From the NCBI GenBank assembly GCA_950106755.1, contig OX467089.1, forward strand, positions 25,773,345 to 25,837,344: a stretch of 64,000 bases of DNA, in the 5' to 3' direction. Positions 37,260 through 49,433 of this stretch are shown here, piece by piece. Each line of letters opens with the position of its first letter. The first letter of the stretch is position 1. Made by a program: the position numbers and the translations under genes. This DNA comes from Climacium dendroides (taxonomy: Eukaryota > Streptophyta > Bryopsida > Hypnales > Climaciaceae). A model generated the notes under the pieces. That model made no database searches, was not told the DNA's origin, and was given only the letters and a program-made list of their open reading frames with translations.

Positions 37260-37790
37260 GTGAATTTGTAAAACTTTAAGAACTTAAAAAAGATTCGTTG
37301 CTTAGAAACACAATGGATTGACATTAAGCACTTATTTAAGGCAAAATCAACCATAAACTTCAAAACTTGATTGTACTTGTGTGTTCATTAAAGGTGGGTA
37401 AATAAATGCTCACATAATGGTGCGTCTTCTAGGAATCTATAAACTTTTAAAAAAAAACTCGCTAAAATATTCTTATTAAGCATTACTAAGATGATGTATT
37501 AAGCTTCAGCGATGATGAAGACAACTAGACTTTTTCATTGAAAGACCTTTTGCTCAGTCCTTTTGAGTTAAACATATCGTTCAAGTATTGGACACATTTG
37601 ACTCAACTTGAGCCAAACATACGCCTGCAATAGCATTTGTTATTGACTTTGGTCAGTTTGGTGAGCCGAAAGAAGAGTTTAACCCATATATAATTTTCTA
37701 TTAGAGTATTGTATTGGTTACATGGAGGTTTAAAAATGCATATGTAAGAATGCTTTATAACTAAGCATTCAATTGATAGTAAAAAAAAAT
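37260..37790 (+). repeat. Degenerate coding repeat, copy 2
   Basis: Similar to the segment near 35190-35770. The block near 37700-37740 reads LVTWRFKNAY, matching LAAWRFKNAY in the other copy, but with a stop in place of a Trp codon. It is older or more decayed than copy 1. Confidence 0.55.
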
Positions 37791-37799
37791 CAAAGTTGA

Positions 37800-40700
37800 C
37801 ATAAATAAATATTAAAAAATTATATTAAAAATAAAATAAAAATAAAATAAAAAAATTATCACCTAGTATGTCAAAAGCCCTCATTTGTGAACTTATTTTT
37901 CCTTCAAATTTGTTCACATTACTCTTGAAAATTTATAAATAATATGCAATTTTCATTAAAAAAAATCAATTTATTTTTTGAAAAAATTTTAATCTTCAAA
38001 ATTGTTATAAAATTACTTATAAAAGATTCTTTGTACAAAGTAAAAGGACCCACAAGCCTTTTATAATTACCAATTTATAATTTTCAAATTTACATTCCTT
38101 AATTTAAGATTTACATGCTAAAGTTTAAATTTCAAAAGTTTTATGATTGATGAAGATTTTCCAAATTCTTCATTATTACTAATGTAATGTAAATTTTGTC
38201 TACTTGTCAAAATCCAAGGACTACTAGTATAAGGGGGTAAATCCTAAGGAAAGGTCAATAAGTCTAACGTTTGTGTGACTAAGGTCACTTGATTCATAAT
38301 TTGAATACTTATTTGTGTATTTTGGTGATTAGTATTAATGAAATAAACCCAAGAAAACACTTTCTAAGGCCAATTTTCATAGTCCAAATACTAGTGCTAT
38401 GTTATAAACACAATGTATGGTGTCCTAGTCCTGCCTAGTGTATGGCCTATGTCAAATCTCAAGTCAATTCATCTGGGTTTGGTCAATTTGTCTTGATGTA
38501 CGCTTTAGCCACTTTCTCTTTCTCTATGTATATATTCACACAAGTTTTATTATATGAAAGGATTCTTTTTAAATTTTTTAAATTTAATATATTCTTTATT
38601 TTCTTATGTTTAAGCTGTATTGTATTTATTAGTCTAATTGCTAATTTATTATGCTCAAATCAAATCCATATTTTCTTTCAACTTCAAAGTATGGAAGAAT
38701 TGTGAACTTTCTTGGTCAATTTGGAATTTAGTTTTTACACTTTTCCTTTTAGCTTTAGCTTTTCCAATGGGCAATTTTATCTTTACTTTGATTTGCTTGT
38801 TTGGTCAAATAGGCACTCTAAGCAACACTACCCAAGGACATAGGCTAATAGACCTAAGATCGTACCATGGTCCAGTCACAGAGATCTAGTCGACTTGCCA
38901 CCAACCTTCAACTACACTGTCGACTTGACTAGTATTATTGGTTGGGCAATTGTACTTGGTTAGTAATGACAATGGTAAATTTCAACTACTATAGATCTTG
39001 TATGAAGAATTTGGTTGCTACTTGTAAAATCCAATTGTGAAATTCTATTGTAAAATCTAGTAAACTCATTTTAATTCATGAATAATATTGATCTATTTGT
39101 CCTATCAGCTATCTTCACAGCAATTGAACCCTAACATTTTATGATCAACAAATTAGTTTTTTGTCCACTAAACATGAGTAATTTGATGCATGTATTCTCT
39201 CCTCTTTAGTTTTAGATGAATGGATTGAGCTTTTGACAAATGATTCAAATTTAATTTAATTTGAGGGTGCTCAAAATTGCAGATAACAGATTATCACTTG
39301 CTTGTAACTTTTGAGGCTTTACAAATAATTGGGATTAAGTTTTACAATTTAAATCTAAACATAATTCTAATTCTGTTCACCAATTAGAATTAGTCAATTT
39401 ATCAAGTTATCACTTTACACAAATTGCACACACAAGACATTAATCTAGCATCATATATTGTTTACAATATGCAAATTAACGCGATTGAACAGATTGAACA
39501 TCCATACTCAAGTCATTTGCACACCACTTCAAAAATCAAATATATAGTCAACTTGCGATAGAAACAACCAACTCATGGACTTATAGTTATACCATTGATT
39601 GAAGTTAATCCATTCTAACGCAAACAAATGATTCAACACAATTTGACACTCACACTACAGGCATATAAATTTATTGATAACTTTCTTACAATTCTATTCC
39701 TTGTTAATTAACAATCTTAATACATAATTCAATAAACTTAATACAAAACTTTACACACATACAAGTGAAACGCAACAACTTGACATAGTAACTTAGATTC
39801 TCTCCATGAATCTACTAATCCCAATTAGCCTTCTTAATTCGACATTCAATTATAGGATTTTTGCAAACTTATGCAAGCAAATAGACATTTACACACTATC
39901 AAATTGATATAACCAACCTAAAAATGTACATTAATATTGTCAATTGAACTTAATTTATACCATAACTGATTTACAATTTGATAATTTAATTCAACAACTA
40001 TATTTTAACTTACAAAGTTCACTTGACAGACAACATTACAAGCAATTGAATTTGGTTTGTCAATTGGCCAACAACATTTGCACATGCTTCCTCAAATTCA
40101 ACCAATAAATTCAATCAAAATCTCACTTGATTCAAGTATCCAAATGCCGAGTCACAATTAAATTACAAAATAATTCAACATGACCAATTGACCATGGTAC
40201 TTACCTGAATCAAATGAACCTCCTATCTGCTCAACCTTATCAAGTTGACTTTCAACCGGTTCCACAGCAATTGGATTATGCTTACATTCAAGTAAACTTG
40301 AGAATTTCCACCTACATAGGGATTTTTCAATTAAACCAATTAACTAAACTTATAATTTATCAACTTGCCAATTGACTCACAATCACACTCAATATCTCAA
40401 CAACTTTCGCTCATTCAAATAGACAGACCACAATGTTTTTTCGTTATAATTATTTGCAATCTACTTTGAAGATTTGACCAAATCACCATACATATGATTG
40501 AATCTTTCAGCTAGTAGGCAAATCTTAATACACAAGCTATAACTTAAATTTGAATATTCAATCAATTGAACAATACTTCAATGTTCAATTACAACAAATA
40601 GTCAATTAGACTCTACTGTAACTCTCTAGTTCAAATGGTATGCAGTCTACAAGAACTTGACCTCCATAATTTGACTACAACAATTATTTACACAATTAAA

Positions 40701-41860
40701 TAATTTTAATGAATTCTTTCACTATCTAGTCGATACAGATTGATTCACAATTAATTTATACAACTTACTCAGTCAAATAGAAGATAATTCTTATACCATT
40801 AAGATCATAATATATACACAATCAATTAGCCAACAACTTTACTTAATATTCCAAATTGAATCTCATAGCAACTAGACCAACACTCTCACAATGTACAAGT
40901 TCAATAATGCAGACAATTAAATCAATCAATACTTTCAACGCAAATAGCAGAAGCAATTAGACAATTTTGTAAGCTGAAAATTATATTTACAAGTAAGTGT
41001 CAAGTATAATGTGAATCATATAATTGGTATGAATTGAAGAAAAAGAAAATAGATCTTTGAACTTATAGTCCTAAAATCGTGAAAATAACTTTTCACTTAA
41101 AAGTTGCATTTAGTCAATTTAATTCTTTTCATATCCTATTAATTTGCCTCTTTCATATCTAAGAAATTTTACCGATTTAACTCTGGAAGTGTATCTACAT
41201 TTCTTTTAAGCCTATTAATGAAAACATGGCAAATTGACATCCCTATTTATACTTTTACAACCAAATTGACAAACGAAAATAAAAATTGGTATTCACAACT
41301 AATAATAAAAAAACTTTGTCTCCTTTGTAAATGCTGAATTAAGATTTTGTGTTTTGTTTCAATCACTTCTTCATAAATTTCGCAAAAAAAATCGTCTCAC
41401 ATCTTTTGTTCAATGCATATCATTTTATAAAAATTATATTGAATTGTTTTATATTTATATTTATATGAGAATTGCAAGTATAATATTTTTAAATTTTTAA
41501 CATAAATTAACACTTAAATATCATAGTATTATAGTAATTATAGTAATTAAGATTATAGTAATTAAGATGTTTACTATTTTGAATTCAGAAATGTATTAGC
41601 CTCAAATACTTTTCTATCATCTTCGTTTATTTTTTTTACCTTGTTTCATTTTTTGTTGTATTTTTTACTTTATTTTCTTCTCTTTCATTTTCTGTTCAAT
41701 CACATTTTGTCTTCTTATTTTTTTCAAACCATCTTTATTCTTTTTTTTGTCCCATTCTAAAAATAAATAAAATTAACAATAAATATTTAATTTCACAATA
41801 TTTATATAAAAACACAATTATAAATTTATGATTAAATCAAATTTTAAAAATTGAATTATA
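37800..41860. other. AT-rich DNA with strand-biased composition
   Basis: No gene is supported. From about 39150 to 40960 the plus strand is rich in A, C and T but poor in G, and words such as caattga, aacttga and caacttgac recur at irregular spacing. This suggests an old, eroded repeat. Confidence 0.45.
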
Positions 41861-41862
41861 GA

Positions 41863-41890
41863 CTAGCGGTTGGTGCTTGCTTTGCAACAC
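41863..41890 (-). mobile_element. Helitron-type 3' end (CTAG) of the helicase element
   Basis: Read on the minus strand, a short stem (gtgttgc / gcaagcac with one bulged base and an AAA loop) is followed by caaccgctag and then T in the flank. A hairpin just before CTRR and insertion before T are Helitron 3' hallmarks. It lies about 370 bases beyond the stop of the minus-strand helicase remnant, in the expected direction. Confidence 0.65.
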
Positions 41891-42230
41891 ATTAATCCAA
41901 CCATTTTGATTAATTTTTTATAAATTTTTTATAGATTGTTATAAATTGTAATGAAGAATGATAAATTTTAGAAATTAATTGCACCTAAAGATGCATAAAA
42001 TAAAAAACATCCATTCATTAAATAACAATAATGTCTCATGTACAATTCTTCAATGGTAGATTGTTTCAATTGAAACAATGTAGTTGTACACCTAAAGAAT
42101 GCAAGTTGGATGGAAAGGGACGTCGCTAAAGCGTGCATGAACCCTAAACATGCAGAGTTTGAAACAAACTCTTAACTTTTCCATCCACCTGATTCAGGTG
42201 TAAAAATTTAGAGGATATTACATGACAAAG

Positions 42231-44092
42231 TCATGAAAAAACCTCATGGTAAACCACATTTTTTACCGTTCCCACGGCTTCATCGTTGTCATTGGCAATT
42301 TTAATGTTTGCAGGATGTCTACCACGAGACAAAGCTACATATAATTGACCATGGCTAAATACTTCATTTCAAAGATGAATGCCGACTCGATCATATGATT
42401 GGCCCTCCGATTTGTTAAATGTCATGGCAAAAGCACCAGTGACAAGAAATTATTTCCGGCAAAGTGTGAATGGCAAACGACTATCATTACAATGATTTGT
42501 AATCTTAGGAATCAATACTTCTTGGCCCCGATAGCGCCCTTCCACAATTTCACATAATAACACATTTGATGACACTTGCAAAAGAAGCAAACGACTTCCA
42601 TTGCATAAACCTTTTGCCGGATTCAAATTCCTTAGCAACATCAAATATTGACTACATTTAAGATTTAATTGGTATGGAGGCAAACCGCTTAATTATAAAG
42701 AATTTAAAAACTCTACCGGATAAATGAATAATGACGGGCATGCTCATCACTTTCATGTACAAAATCTACACTAAAACATTGACGTACATCACCAGACATG
42801 CGATCAATAATTTTACGATTGATTTCTTGAGCATCATCATTTCGGACAGCCAAAATGACACGCTCAGAGAAATCAACCGGATCATCAAAAATGGCATCAA
42901 TAAGACCATCTAAAGAATTTATAGGTGCACTAATCCTAACAGTAAATCTACTTCTGGATCACTTTTACCTTCACCAACATCTAATAAAAAATTTTGAAAA
43001 TCTAGTTGACTTTGCAAACGCATATTAGTAGTCAAATGAAAATGTTGCATTAACGGAAATAAATATGAAAGTCGCAAGCAAGCTTCAACAATTTGTCTGC
43101 AACCTCCACGCACTACAACTGATAAAGTTTGACGAAAATCACCACCATACAAAACTACAAAACCACCATTAGGGCTATTGATTCCACGAATATCTCGTAA
43201 TGATCTATCTATAGCCTCAAACATAAATCTATGCCCAGCACAAGCTTTATTAAGTACAATTAATTGTACTTCACGTAAGCTTTGACCTAATGCAGATTGA
43301 GTACTAATATTACAAGCTGATGTATCATGTAATTATAAAGGAATGGCTAAAGAAGAATGTGTCGTTCGTCCTTCATCTAAAAGACATGTGGTAATTCCAT
43401 TTGTAGCCATTGCCATACACTTAATGCCTCGAGTACGAAGATAACCTAATACAGTATTATATAAAAAAGTTTAATTTGTACCACTTGAACCATCTAGAAA
43501 AAAAAGTCTATATGAAAAATTAGGTTCTAAAACCGTTGTAGTAACTACATTGAAAACAATACTTTGTTCTTCATTGAGCCTATCGACATCTTATTCTACA
43601 AAAGTAATGTTGGCATCATCTAAATCATTATTGTCATTGACATCAATGTCCAAATCAACATTGTTTGTATAACCAAATTCATGCAAATCATCAATATTAA
43701 AAAAATCTACAAGGTGTTTATCGGATGATAACAAATATTCTTCGATGCACAAAATTGCTTTACAATAGCGATTTTGGTCATTGCGTCAATTGTCAAACAT
43801 TGCATCAAGATGTCTTCTAAGCAAACCAATAGGATCTTGCGGTTATTCAAATACAATAAGTATTGCAAATAACTGCCAAATCTGTTTAGGCAATGCAATA
43901 ATAATTGCCTTTTGGAGACAATTCTCCCACTCAGCATCATCCTGTAAAAGTCCCCTTGCAACACAAACGGCTTTATATGTCGAGTATATCGTATCGTGAA
44001 AACGAAGTAAATCTTCAAATGAAGTTGGTGCCTCAACATGAGTCAACAACAAACGTAAATAAAATACTTCGGTACCTATAGGAACCATATCA
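42231..44092 (-). pseudogene. Helitron PIF1-like helicase (RepHel C-terminal part), decayed
   Basis: Minus-strand reading, interrupted by stops and frameshifts, follows a Helitron helicase. The order is VPIGTEVFYLRLLL and SFEDLLRFHD, then a Walker A region read as DGSSGTN-stop-TFLYNTV near 43460-43490, GRTTHSSLAIPL, then FEAIDRSLRDIRG and FVVLYGGDFRQTL (Walker B/motif III area). It continues with ERVILAVRNDDAQEINRKI, LMLLRNLNPAKGLCNG and GQLYVALSRGRHPANIKIAN to a stop at 42231. The usual GTGKT lysine position is a TAA, so it cannot bind ATP as read. The N-terminal Rep nuclease part is missing because the sequence is cut at 44093 by a CACTA end. Confidence 0.88.
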
Positions 44093-44391
44093 CTACAACA
44101 AAAGCAGTGTTTTATGACTGCAAAATATGACTGCAAAATATGACTGCAGTGAATCGTAAAATAAAAAAATATGACTTACGTAGAAATCACTGTAGATGAC
44201 TCGGGATATGACTGACTCCAATCGTTTGGAAGCAATCACTTCAAACATCAGTCATATTGGCAGTCATTTAAATTGAAGGGTATAAATACCCATATTTAGT
44301 CATAGTATGCCAACATGGCATATACTTTGACTTTCCTAGGGGGGTCTTGACTTTTTGTTGAGTTGTTTGGGCAAACAAAAAAATTATACGT

Positions 44392-44870
44392 GGAATATGA
44401 CTACGGTGAGTCATATTTTTTAATGACATGGAATATGATTGCGGTGAGTCATATTTTTTAATGACATGGAATATGATTGCGGTGAGTCATATTTTTTGAT
44501 GACGTGAAATATGACTGCAGTGAGTCATATTTTGTGATGACATGGAATATGATTGTAGTGAGTCATATTTTTTGATGACATGGAAATATGACTGTAGTGA
44601 GTCATATTTTGCAGTGATGTGGAATATAACTATAGTGAGTCATATTTTGTAGTGATGTGAAATATGACTATAGTGAGTCATATTTTGTAGTGATGTGGAA
44701 TATGACTGTAGTGAGTCATATTTTGCAATGATGTGGAATATGACTATGGTGAGTCATATTTTGCAGTAATACGAAATATGACTTTTCCCAATCATATTTT
44801 TGAATGATGTGTAAAACAATTTTTTTCAGTCATATTTTTTGATGATTTGTAGAACGACTATGTGTAGTCA
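44392..44870 (+). repeat. Subterminal tandem repeats of the CACTA-like element, unit about 38-39 bp
   Basis: Eleven or so copies of gaatatgactgtagtgagtc followed by atattttttgatgacatg. Arrays of this kind near the ends are transposase-binding sites in CACTA elements; that role here is inference. Confidence 0.85.
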
Positions 44871-45429
44871 TACATCAACATAATTTAGTAATTAAGTGAG
44901 AGAATCCATTTAATTAAAAATAAATACATATGATTTAATTAAATGGGCAAAAATTAATCAAATTAGAAGTCAAATATAAGAAAAATTGTGATTTTTTTTC
45001 AATAACATTTATTAATTACTAACACAAAATATATCACAATGGCTCTTTATATATTTCCACATACTTGTAGAACCTATATTCCAACAAAAATGTAAAGATA
45101 TTACCTCTTTTGTATTGCAAGTAGCCTTCAATAACTTCATTTCAATCTCTAATACCTACATGTATAAACAAAAAGGTTAGTTTTTAATAAATGAACAATA
45201 TAATTCAAAATTTAAAGATTTAAAGCACTACAAAATTTGTAAATGTGTTTAAAATAAAAAGAAGTTATAATCATTATATATTCAAAAATTATAAATAACA
45301 AAAAAAAATAACAATGATGATAGAGAGACTAAAAAACAAAATGTAGCAAAAAAGAAGAAGCAAAAACTAAGTGATATTATGATTGCAAAATATGACTACA
45401 AAATATAACTGCAGAATATGACTGCAAAA

Positions 45430-46505
45430 TATGACTAGAAGGCAAGAAAAAAAAAAAACCTAAGATGGAAGAAGAAACAAAAGTTAAAAAGCAAGAAGAA
45501 GCAAAATCTAAGATGGAAAAATAAATAAAATCTAAGATGGAAGAAGTAGCAAAAGTTAGGAGGCAAGAAGAAGCAAAATCTAAGAAGGAAAAAGGAGCAA
45601 AACTTAAGAAGGAAGAAGAAGCAAAATCTAAGAAGAAGAAGAAGTGAAATCTAAGAGGAAGAAGAAGCAAAACTTAAGAAGGAAAAAGAAATAAAAGTTG
45701 AAAGGCAAGAAAAAGCAAAACCTAAGAAAGAAGAAGAAGCAAAAGCTAAGTAGGAAAAAGAAGCAAACCTAAAAAGCAAGAAGTAAGAAGAAACAAGATC
45801 AAGTAAGAAGAAACAAGATCAAGTAAGAAGAAACAAGATCAAGTAAGAAGAAGCAAGAAGAAGAAAACCTAAGAGGCAACAAGAAACAAAACTTAAAAAG
45901 CAACAAAAACAAAGAAGAAGAAACAAACCTAAGAAATAAGAAGGAGTAAGACCAAGTAAGAAGAAGCAAGAAGAAGAAAACCTAAGAGGCAACAAGAAAC
46001 AAAACTTAAGAAGCAAAAAAAACAAAGAAGAAGAAACAAAACCTAAATAGGAAGAAGAAACAAAACCTAAGAAGTAAGAAGAAGCAAAAAGAAGAAAACC
46101 TAAGAGGCAACAAGAAATAAAACTTAAGAAACAAAAAAAACAAAGAAGAAGAAGCAAAACCTAAAAAGTAAGAAGAAATAAGAAGAAGCAAGAAGAAGCA
46201 AGAAGAAGAAAAACCTAAGAAGCAAGAAGAAGCAAGAAGAAGCAAGAAGAAGCAAAACCTAAGAAGTAAGAAGAAGTAAGAAGAAGCAAGAAGAAGAAAA
46301 ACTTAAGAAGCAAGAAAAAGAAAAACCTAAGAAGCAACAAGAAACAAAACTTAAGAAGCAAAAAAAACAAAGAAGAAGAAGCAAAACCTAAAAAGTAAGA
46401 AGAAGTAAAAAGAAGCAAGAAGAAGAAAAACCTAAGAAGCAACAAAAAACAAAACTTAAGAAACAACAAAAACAAAGAAGAAGAAGCAAGAAAGAAAGAA
46501 GAAGG
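45430..46505. repeat. Polypurine GAA/CAA-rich array inside the CACTA-like element
   Basis: More than 1 kb of the plus strand is made of gaagaagcaagaagaagaaa, then acctaagaggcaac and aagaaacaaaacttaag units, with almost no T. A larger period of roughly 100-120 bases is visible (the aacctaagaggcaacaagaa block recurs). The minus-strand ORFs full of Leu and Phe are artefacts of this bias. Confidence 0.85.
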
Positions 46506-46948
46506 GGCAAAAAGAGGAGTGGCTACAAAAAGTGGCGGCTAGGGTTTCAAAATCCTATTTTGTGGCAGCTAGGGTTTCAAAATTCTAAATTAATGGCAAC
46601 TACAAAAAAATGATTTAAAAAAAATATGACTACAAAAAAATCCTACGTGGAAAAATATGACTAGGTACTTTCTAAATATATTCCCTACTCAAATTGTTTT
46701 TGGGCAACCCTAAAAGAAATCTTACTATTATAGAAATGTGATTGTAAAATATGATTGGACGTTCCCTAAATATATTCCCTACCGTACTCTATGAAGTATT
46801 TTGGTGTTCCCAATGGCCATATACTATACGACCATGATGTATAAGGCTAGAATATGACTCGTAGTCATATTTGCAGTCATATTTTTTTACCTTAAAAAAT
46901 ATGACTACAAGCAGTTCGCCAATTATCTTCAGTCATAAAACACTGCTA

Positions 46949-48280
46949 ATGTTTCGGTGACATGGACCTCAGCCAGAGTTATGTTACATATAACGGCAGT
47001 CTTTGCATTGCCTCCCAAGGCCGGTTGAAGAATTCTTGTCAACTTACTATCACGATATGGTATGTGGGCACTGCGCATAAGATACAAGGGGGGAATGTAA
47101 ACAACCAAAATCACTTTCTAAATTTCTTATATTGGTTTTAATTACCTTGAAAAGCCAAGTCAGGTCTCAATGCCTCTTCTAATGGTCATTACTCTAGATA
47201 CAAGACAAATACATAAAGTCAAGACATGATGTCTTCACAGCATGCACAATGACTAGAAGTAACAAATATGATTTCACAAAGACGACTGTATTATTCACTA
47301 CACACAGGGGTTGATTCTGACCTTTGCTTTCCTTCACTCAATTTGCAGATAACCATTCCAAGGGTCGTCAAACTCTTATTAATGTGATTGCTCTCCTTCA
47401 ATCTGACCCCCTCAGCTCTTGTCTTGACGAGACTCTCACAACCAGCGAGATCCACTAGATTCTACTCAACTAGTTCCAAGAATACAATCAGAGTTAGTTG
47501 ATGCGATGGGCAAGAATCTAAATATAATGAACGACATCCTTTAGAAAAGAAAAAAAACATGGTCGACGCATTTCAAGAAAACCATGCAACTGGCGCACAA
47601 GAAAAAAAAAGTAATTAGAAAACTTACGAGAACCGACACCCTAACAGCATCACCAGACTGCACTAAAGCAGGGCTAACAAGGTCATCATGGCTCCGGTCT
47701 CTACTCTCTATCACCTGTACCAACCCAAAAGATTTTAGAGACTATCAAAGCAAAGCAACAACTAAGCTAAATTTTGATCCACAAGTCTCCACCACTGAGG
47801 CATTACAAAATTTCTAGAAAAAATTCTGACCTGTACTACAATAACCTGGAAATTGAGAGGAAGTGAGTTCAACTTCAATGAATTAGAAAGCAGCAAGGGC
47901 CTACCATACGAAAGATCGAATGAGACCTGCTGCTGTAGACATTCATGTTCGTCTCCTCCAATACAAGAGTCATTCGAGCAGTTGTTTCGAGATTTCAAAC
48001 CTATTTTGGCATTTCAATTCATCATTTCATTCCACAGTGAATCTTATGCAGAGATTGTGATGTTGAATGAGAATTGGTGAGTGTTTCATACTTTCGCCCG
48101 TTGTCATCAATTCAAGCACTTCCTCTGGGCTGACTACAGTCCTCTCGTTCAAACCATCAACATATATCCTTTTCTTCAAGCAAGCAACAAATGACATTCA
48201 AAACATTATCTAACCAAATGAAATTACAAGTTGAAAGAGAGAACAAGTGTCTGACAAACCTTGGTGCTCTCATGAACTTG
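46949..48280 (-). pseudogene. Kinesin (kinesin-7-like) motor domain fragment, both ends lost
   Basis: Minus-strand exon pieces: 48260-48280 (QVHESTK), 48092-48173 (KRIYVDGLNERTVVSPEEVL), about 47905-47955 (ETNMNVYSSRSHSIFRM), 47628-47714 (VIESRDRSHDD ... DAVRVSVL), 47322-47461 ([20 protein letters not shown] ... [17 protein letters not shown]) and 46949-47070 ([20 protein letters not shown] ... AEVHVTET). These cover switch I (SSRSH), switch II (DLAG) and the PYRDSKLTR helix, so the second half of a motor domain. The P-loop half is absent, and the first exon stops exactly at a CACTA left end. Introns are kept, so this is a genomic and not a retrocopied fragment. The junction between the second and third pieces does not resolve in phase. 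Confidence 0.85.
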
Positions 48281-48460
48281 CACTACAACAAAAGCAGTGT
48301 TTTATGACTGCAGTGAGTCGTAAAATCAAAAAATATGACTCACGTAGAAATCACTGTAGATGACTCGGAATATGACTGACTCCAGTCGTTTAGAAGCAGT
48401 TGCTTCAGACATCAGTCATATTGGCAGTGATATTTTCTGAGGGGTATAAATACTCATTTT
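48281..48460 (+). mobile_element. Second CACTA left end, same family
   Basis: About 170 bases starting CACTACAACAAAAGCAGTG align closely with the left end at 44093, including the gatgactcggaatatgactg and catcagtcatattggcagt blocks and a following ggggtataaatac. The right end was not found. What follows is a Myb-like ORF remnant, which might be cargo or a neighbour. Confidence 0.85.
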
Positions 48461-48722
48461 TACACGACGATATGCTACAACGATATGCTACACCCGATCA
48501 AATTCGCTACACGAGTTCACGGACTACTTCCAGTGCTCTCATGGCTAGTGCCACCTGATGAAGCTAGACCGGATTGTAGTGGTGATGATGGCTCACCATG
48601 TCCGCTACCTTCCTTAGTAAGATCTACAAGTGCATTCAATGTTCCCGTTCCTGGCACGGGCACACCTTGGTCCATTCCACCAGGTACACCATTAGCTTTA
48701 GCTGTCAAGCTAAGGATTTCGC

Positions 48723-49145
48723 TTATTGCATCGTACCAAATGAATTTGGCACCTCGTCTCGTACACCACCACCTGTTTGGTTCCGCTGCTTCTTAATCTT
48801 CGAGTACGTGCTTCTCAACTTCTCCCACTTGTCTGATAAAGACTTCACCTTCCTCTCGGATTCTTGAGGAAACTAGGCAATCAAGAGCTTGTGAATTCTC
48901 GCCCACTGGTGCTGCCGCATCGTAACCGAGTTGTGAGCCTCCACATGCTTCCTGCATTGCGCTAGTAAAAACCTCACAGTAGCATTGCTCCAATGTCGCT
49001 CTTGCGGTGGTGCTTGAGATTGTGAAGGTGAAGGACCACCGGTAGGAATGGAAGAAACAAGGGGAGAAATTTGAGAAGAAGGGGTGCTAACAAGAGGTGG
49101 TGGAGCACTCGTGAGAAGCAACCTCAACAAACTTTCCTCCTCCAT
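48723..49145 (-). pseudogene. Myb/trihelix-like DNA-binding ORF with in-frame stop
   Basis: Minus strand from the ATG at 49145: a Ser/Pro-rich leader, then RHWSNATVRFLLAQCRKHVE, a TAG after HKLLIA (about 48873), and continued sense sequence in the same frame (KVKSLSDKWEKLRSTYSKIK). The WSNATVRFLL ... KWEKLRSTY spacing fits a single Myb/SANT or trihelix-type domain (Myb_DNA-bind_3/4) of the kind partnered with transposases. After a TAA at 48723 related-looking sequence continues in another frame. It is decayed; its element is not identified. Confidence 0.6.
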
Positions 49146-49433
49146 GCTTACCTAGAACTTGCTTGCAAAAATTTAACAAAAAAAAAGAGGCTAAACAAAC
49201 CCTAAGCAAAAGTACTAACCACTAAGCATAATCCAAACACTCTCTGTGGAGACTGGAGAGACTGAGCGGCAACCTGCCTTGTACAATCGGGAGAGACGAA
49301 GTTGCAGCTGCCCCGAAGCTGCACCTCAAAATTACCAGAAAAGGGCTGGCCTGGCCCACCGTAGCGGATGTCATTTTTACTTGGCAGGCGCTGGCGGGCT
49401 TCAAGCTGGCTGGGCTGAGTTCCGCCACCCACG

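Larger units (their letters stand above)
44093..46949 (+). mobile_element. Non-autonomous CACTA-like element
   Basis: The left end reads CACTACAACAAAAGCAGTG then ttttatgactgca. The inverted counterpart (cagtcataaaacactgct) lies at 46930-46947. Its outermost dozen bases are diverged or replaced, so the right terminus is imperfect. Inside are a subterminal array of gtgagtcatatttt units, a polypurine core and no transposase ORF. The left flank is Helitron helicase but the right flank is a kinesin exon, so this is not a simple insertion into one sequence. Confidence 0.75.

Noticed and set aside
44392..44870. CRISPR-like array of regular repeats
   Set aside because: Plant nuclear context, no unique spacers between repeats, and it lies next to a CACTA terminus, so subterminal repeats explain it.
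45377..46475. Long minus-strand ORFs rich in Leu, Phe and Ser that look like membrane proteins
   Set aside because: They are the complement of a GAA-rich polypurine array; several overlapping frames are open for the same compositional reason.
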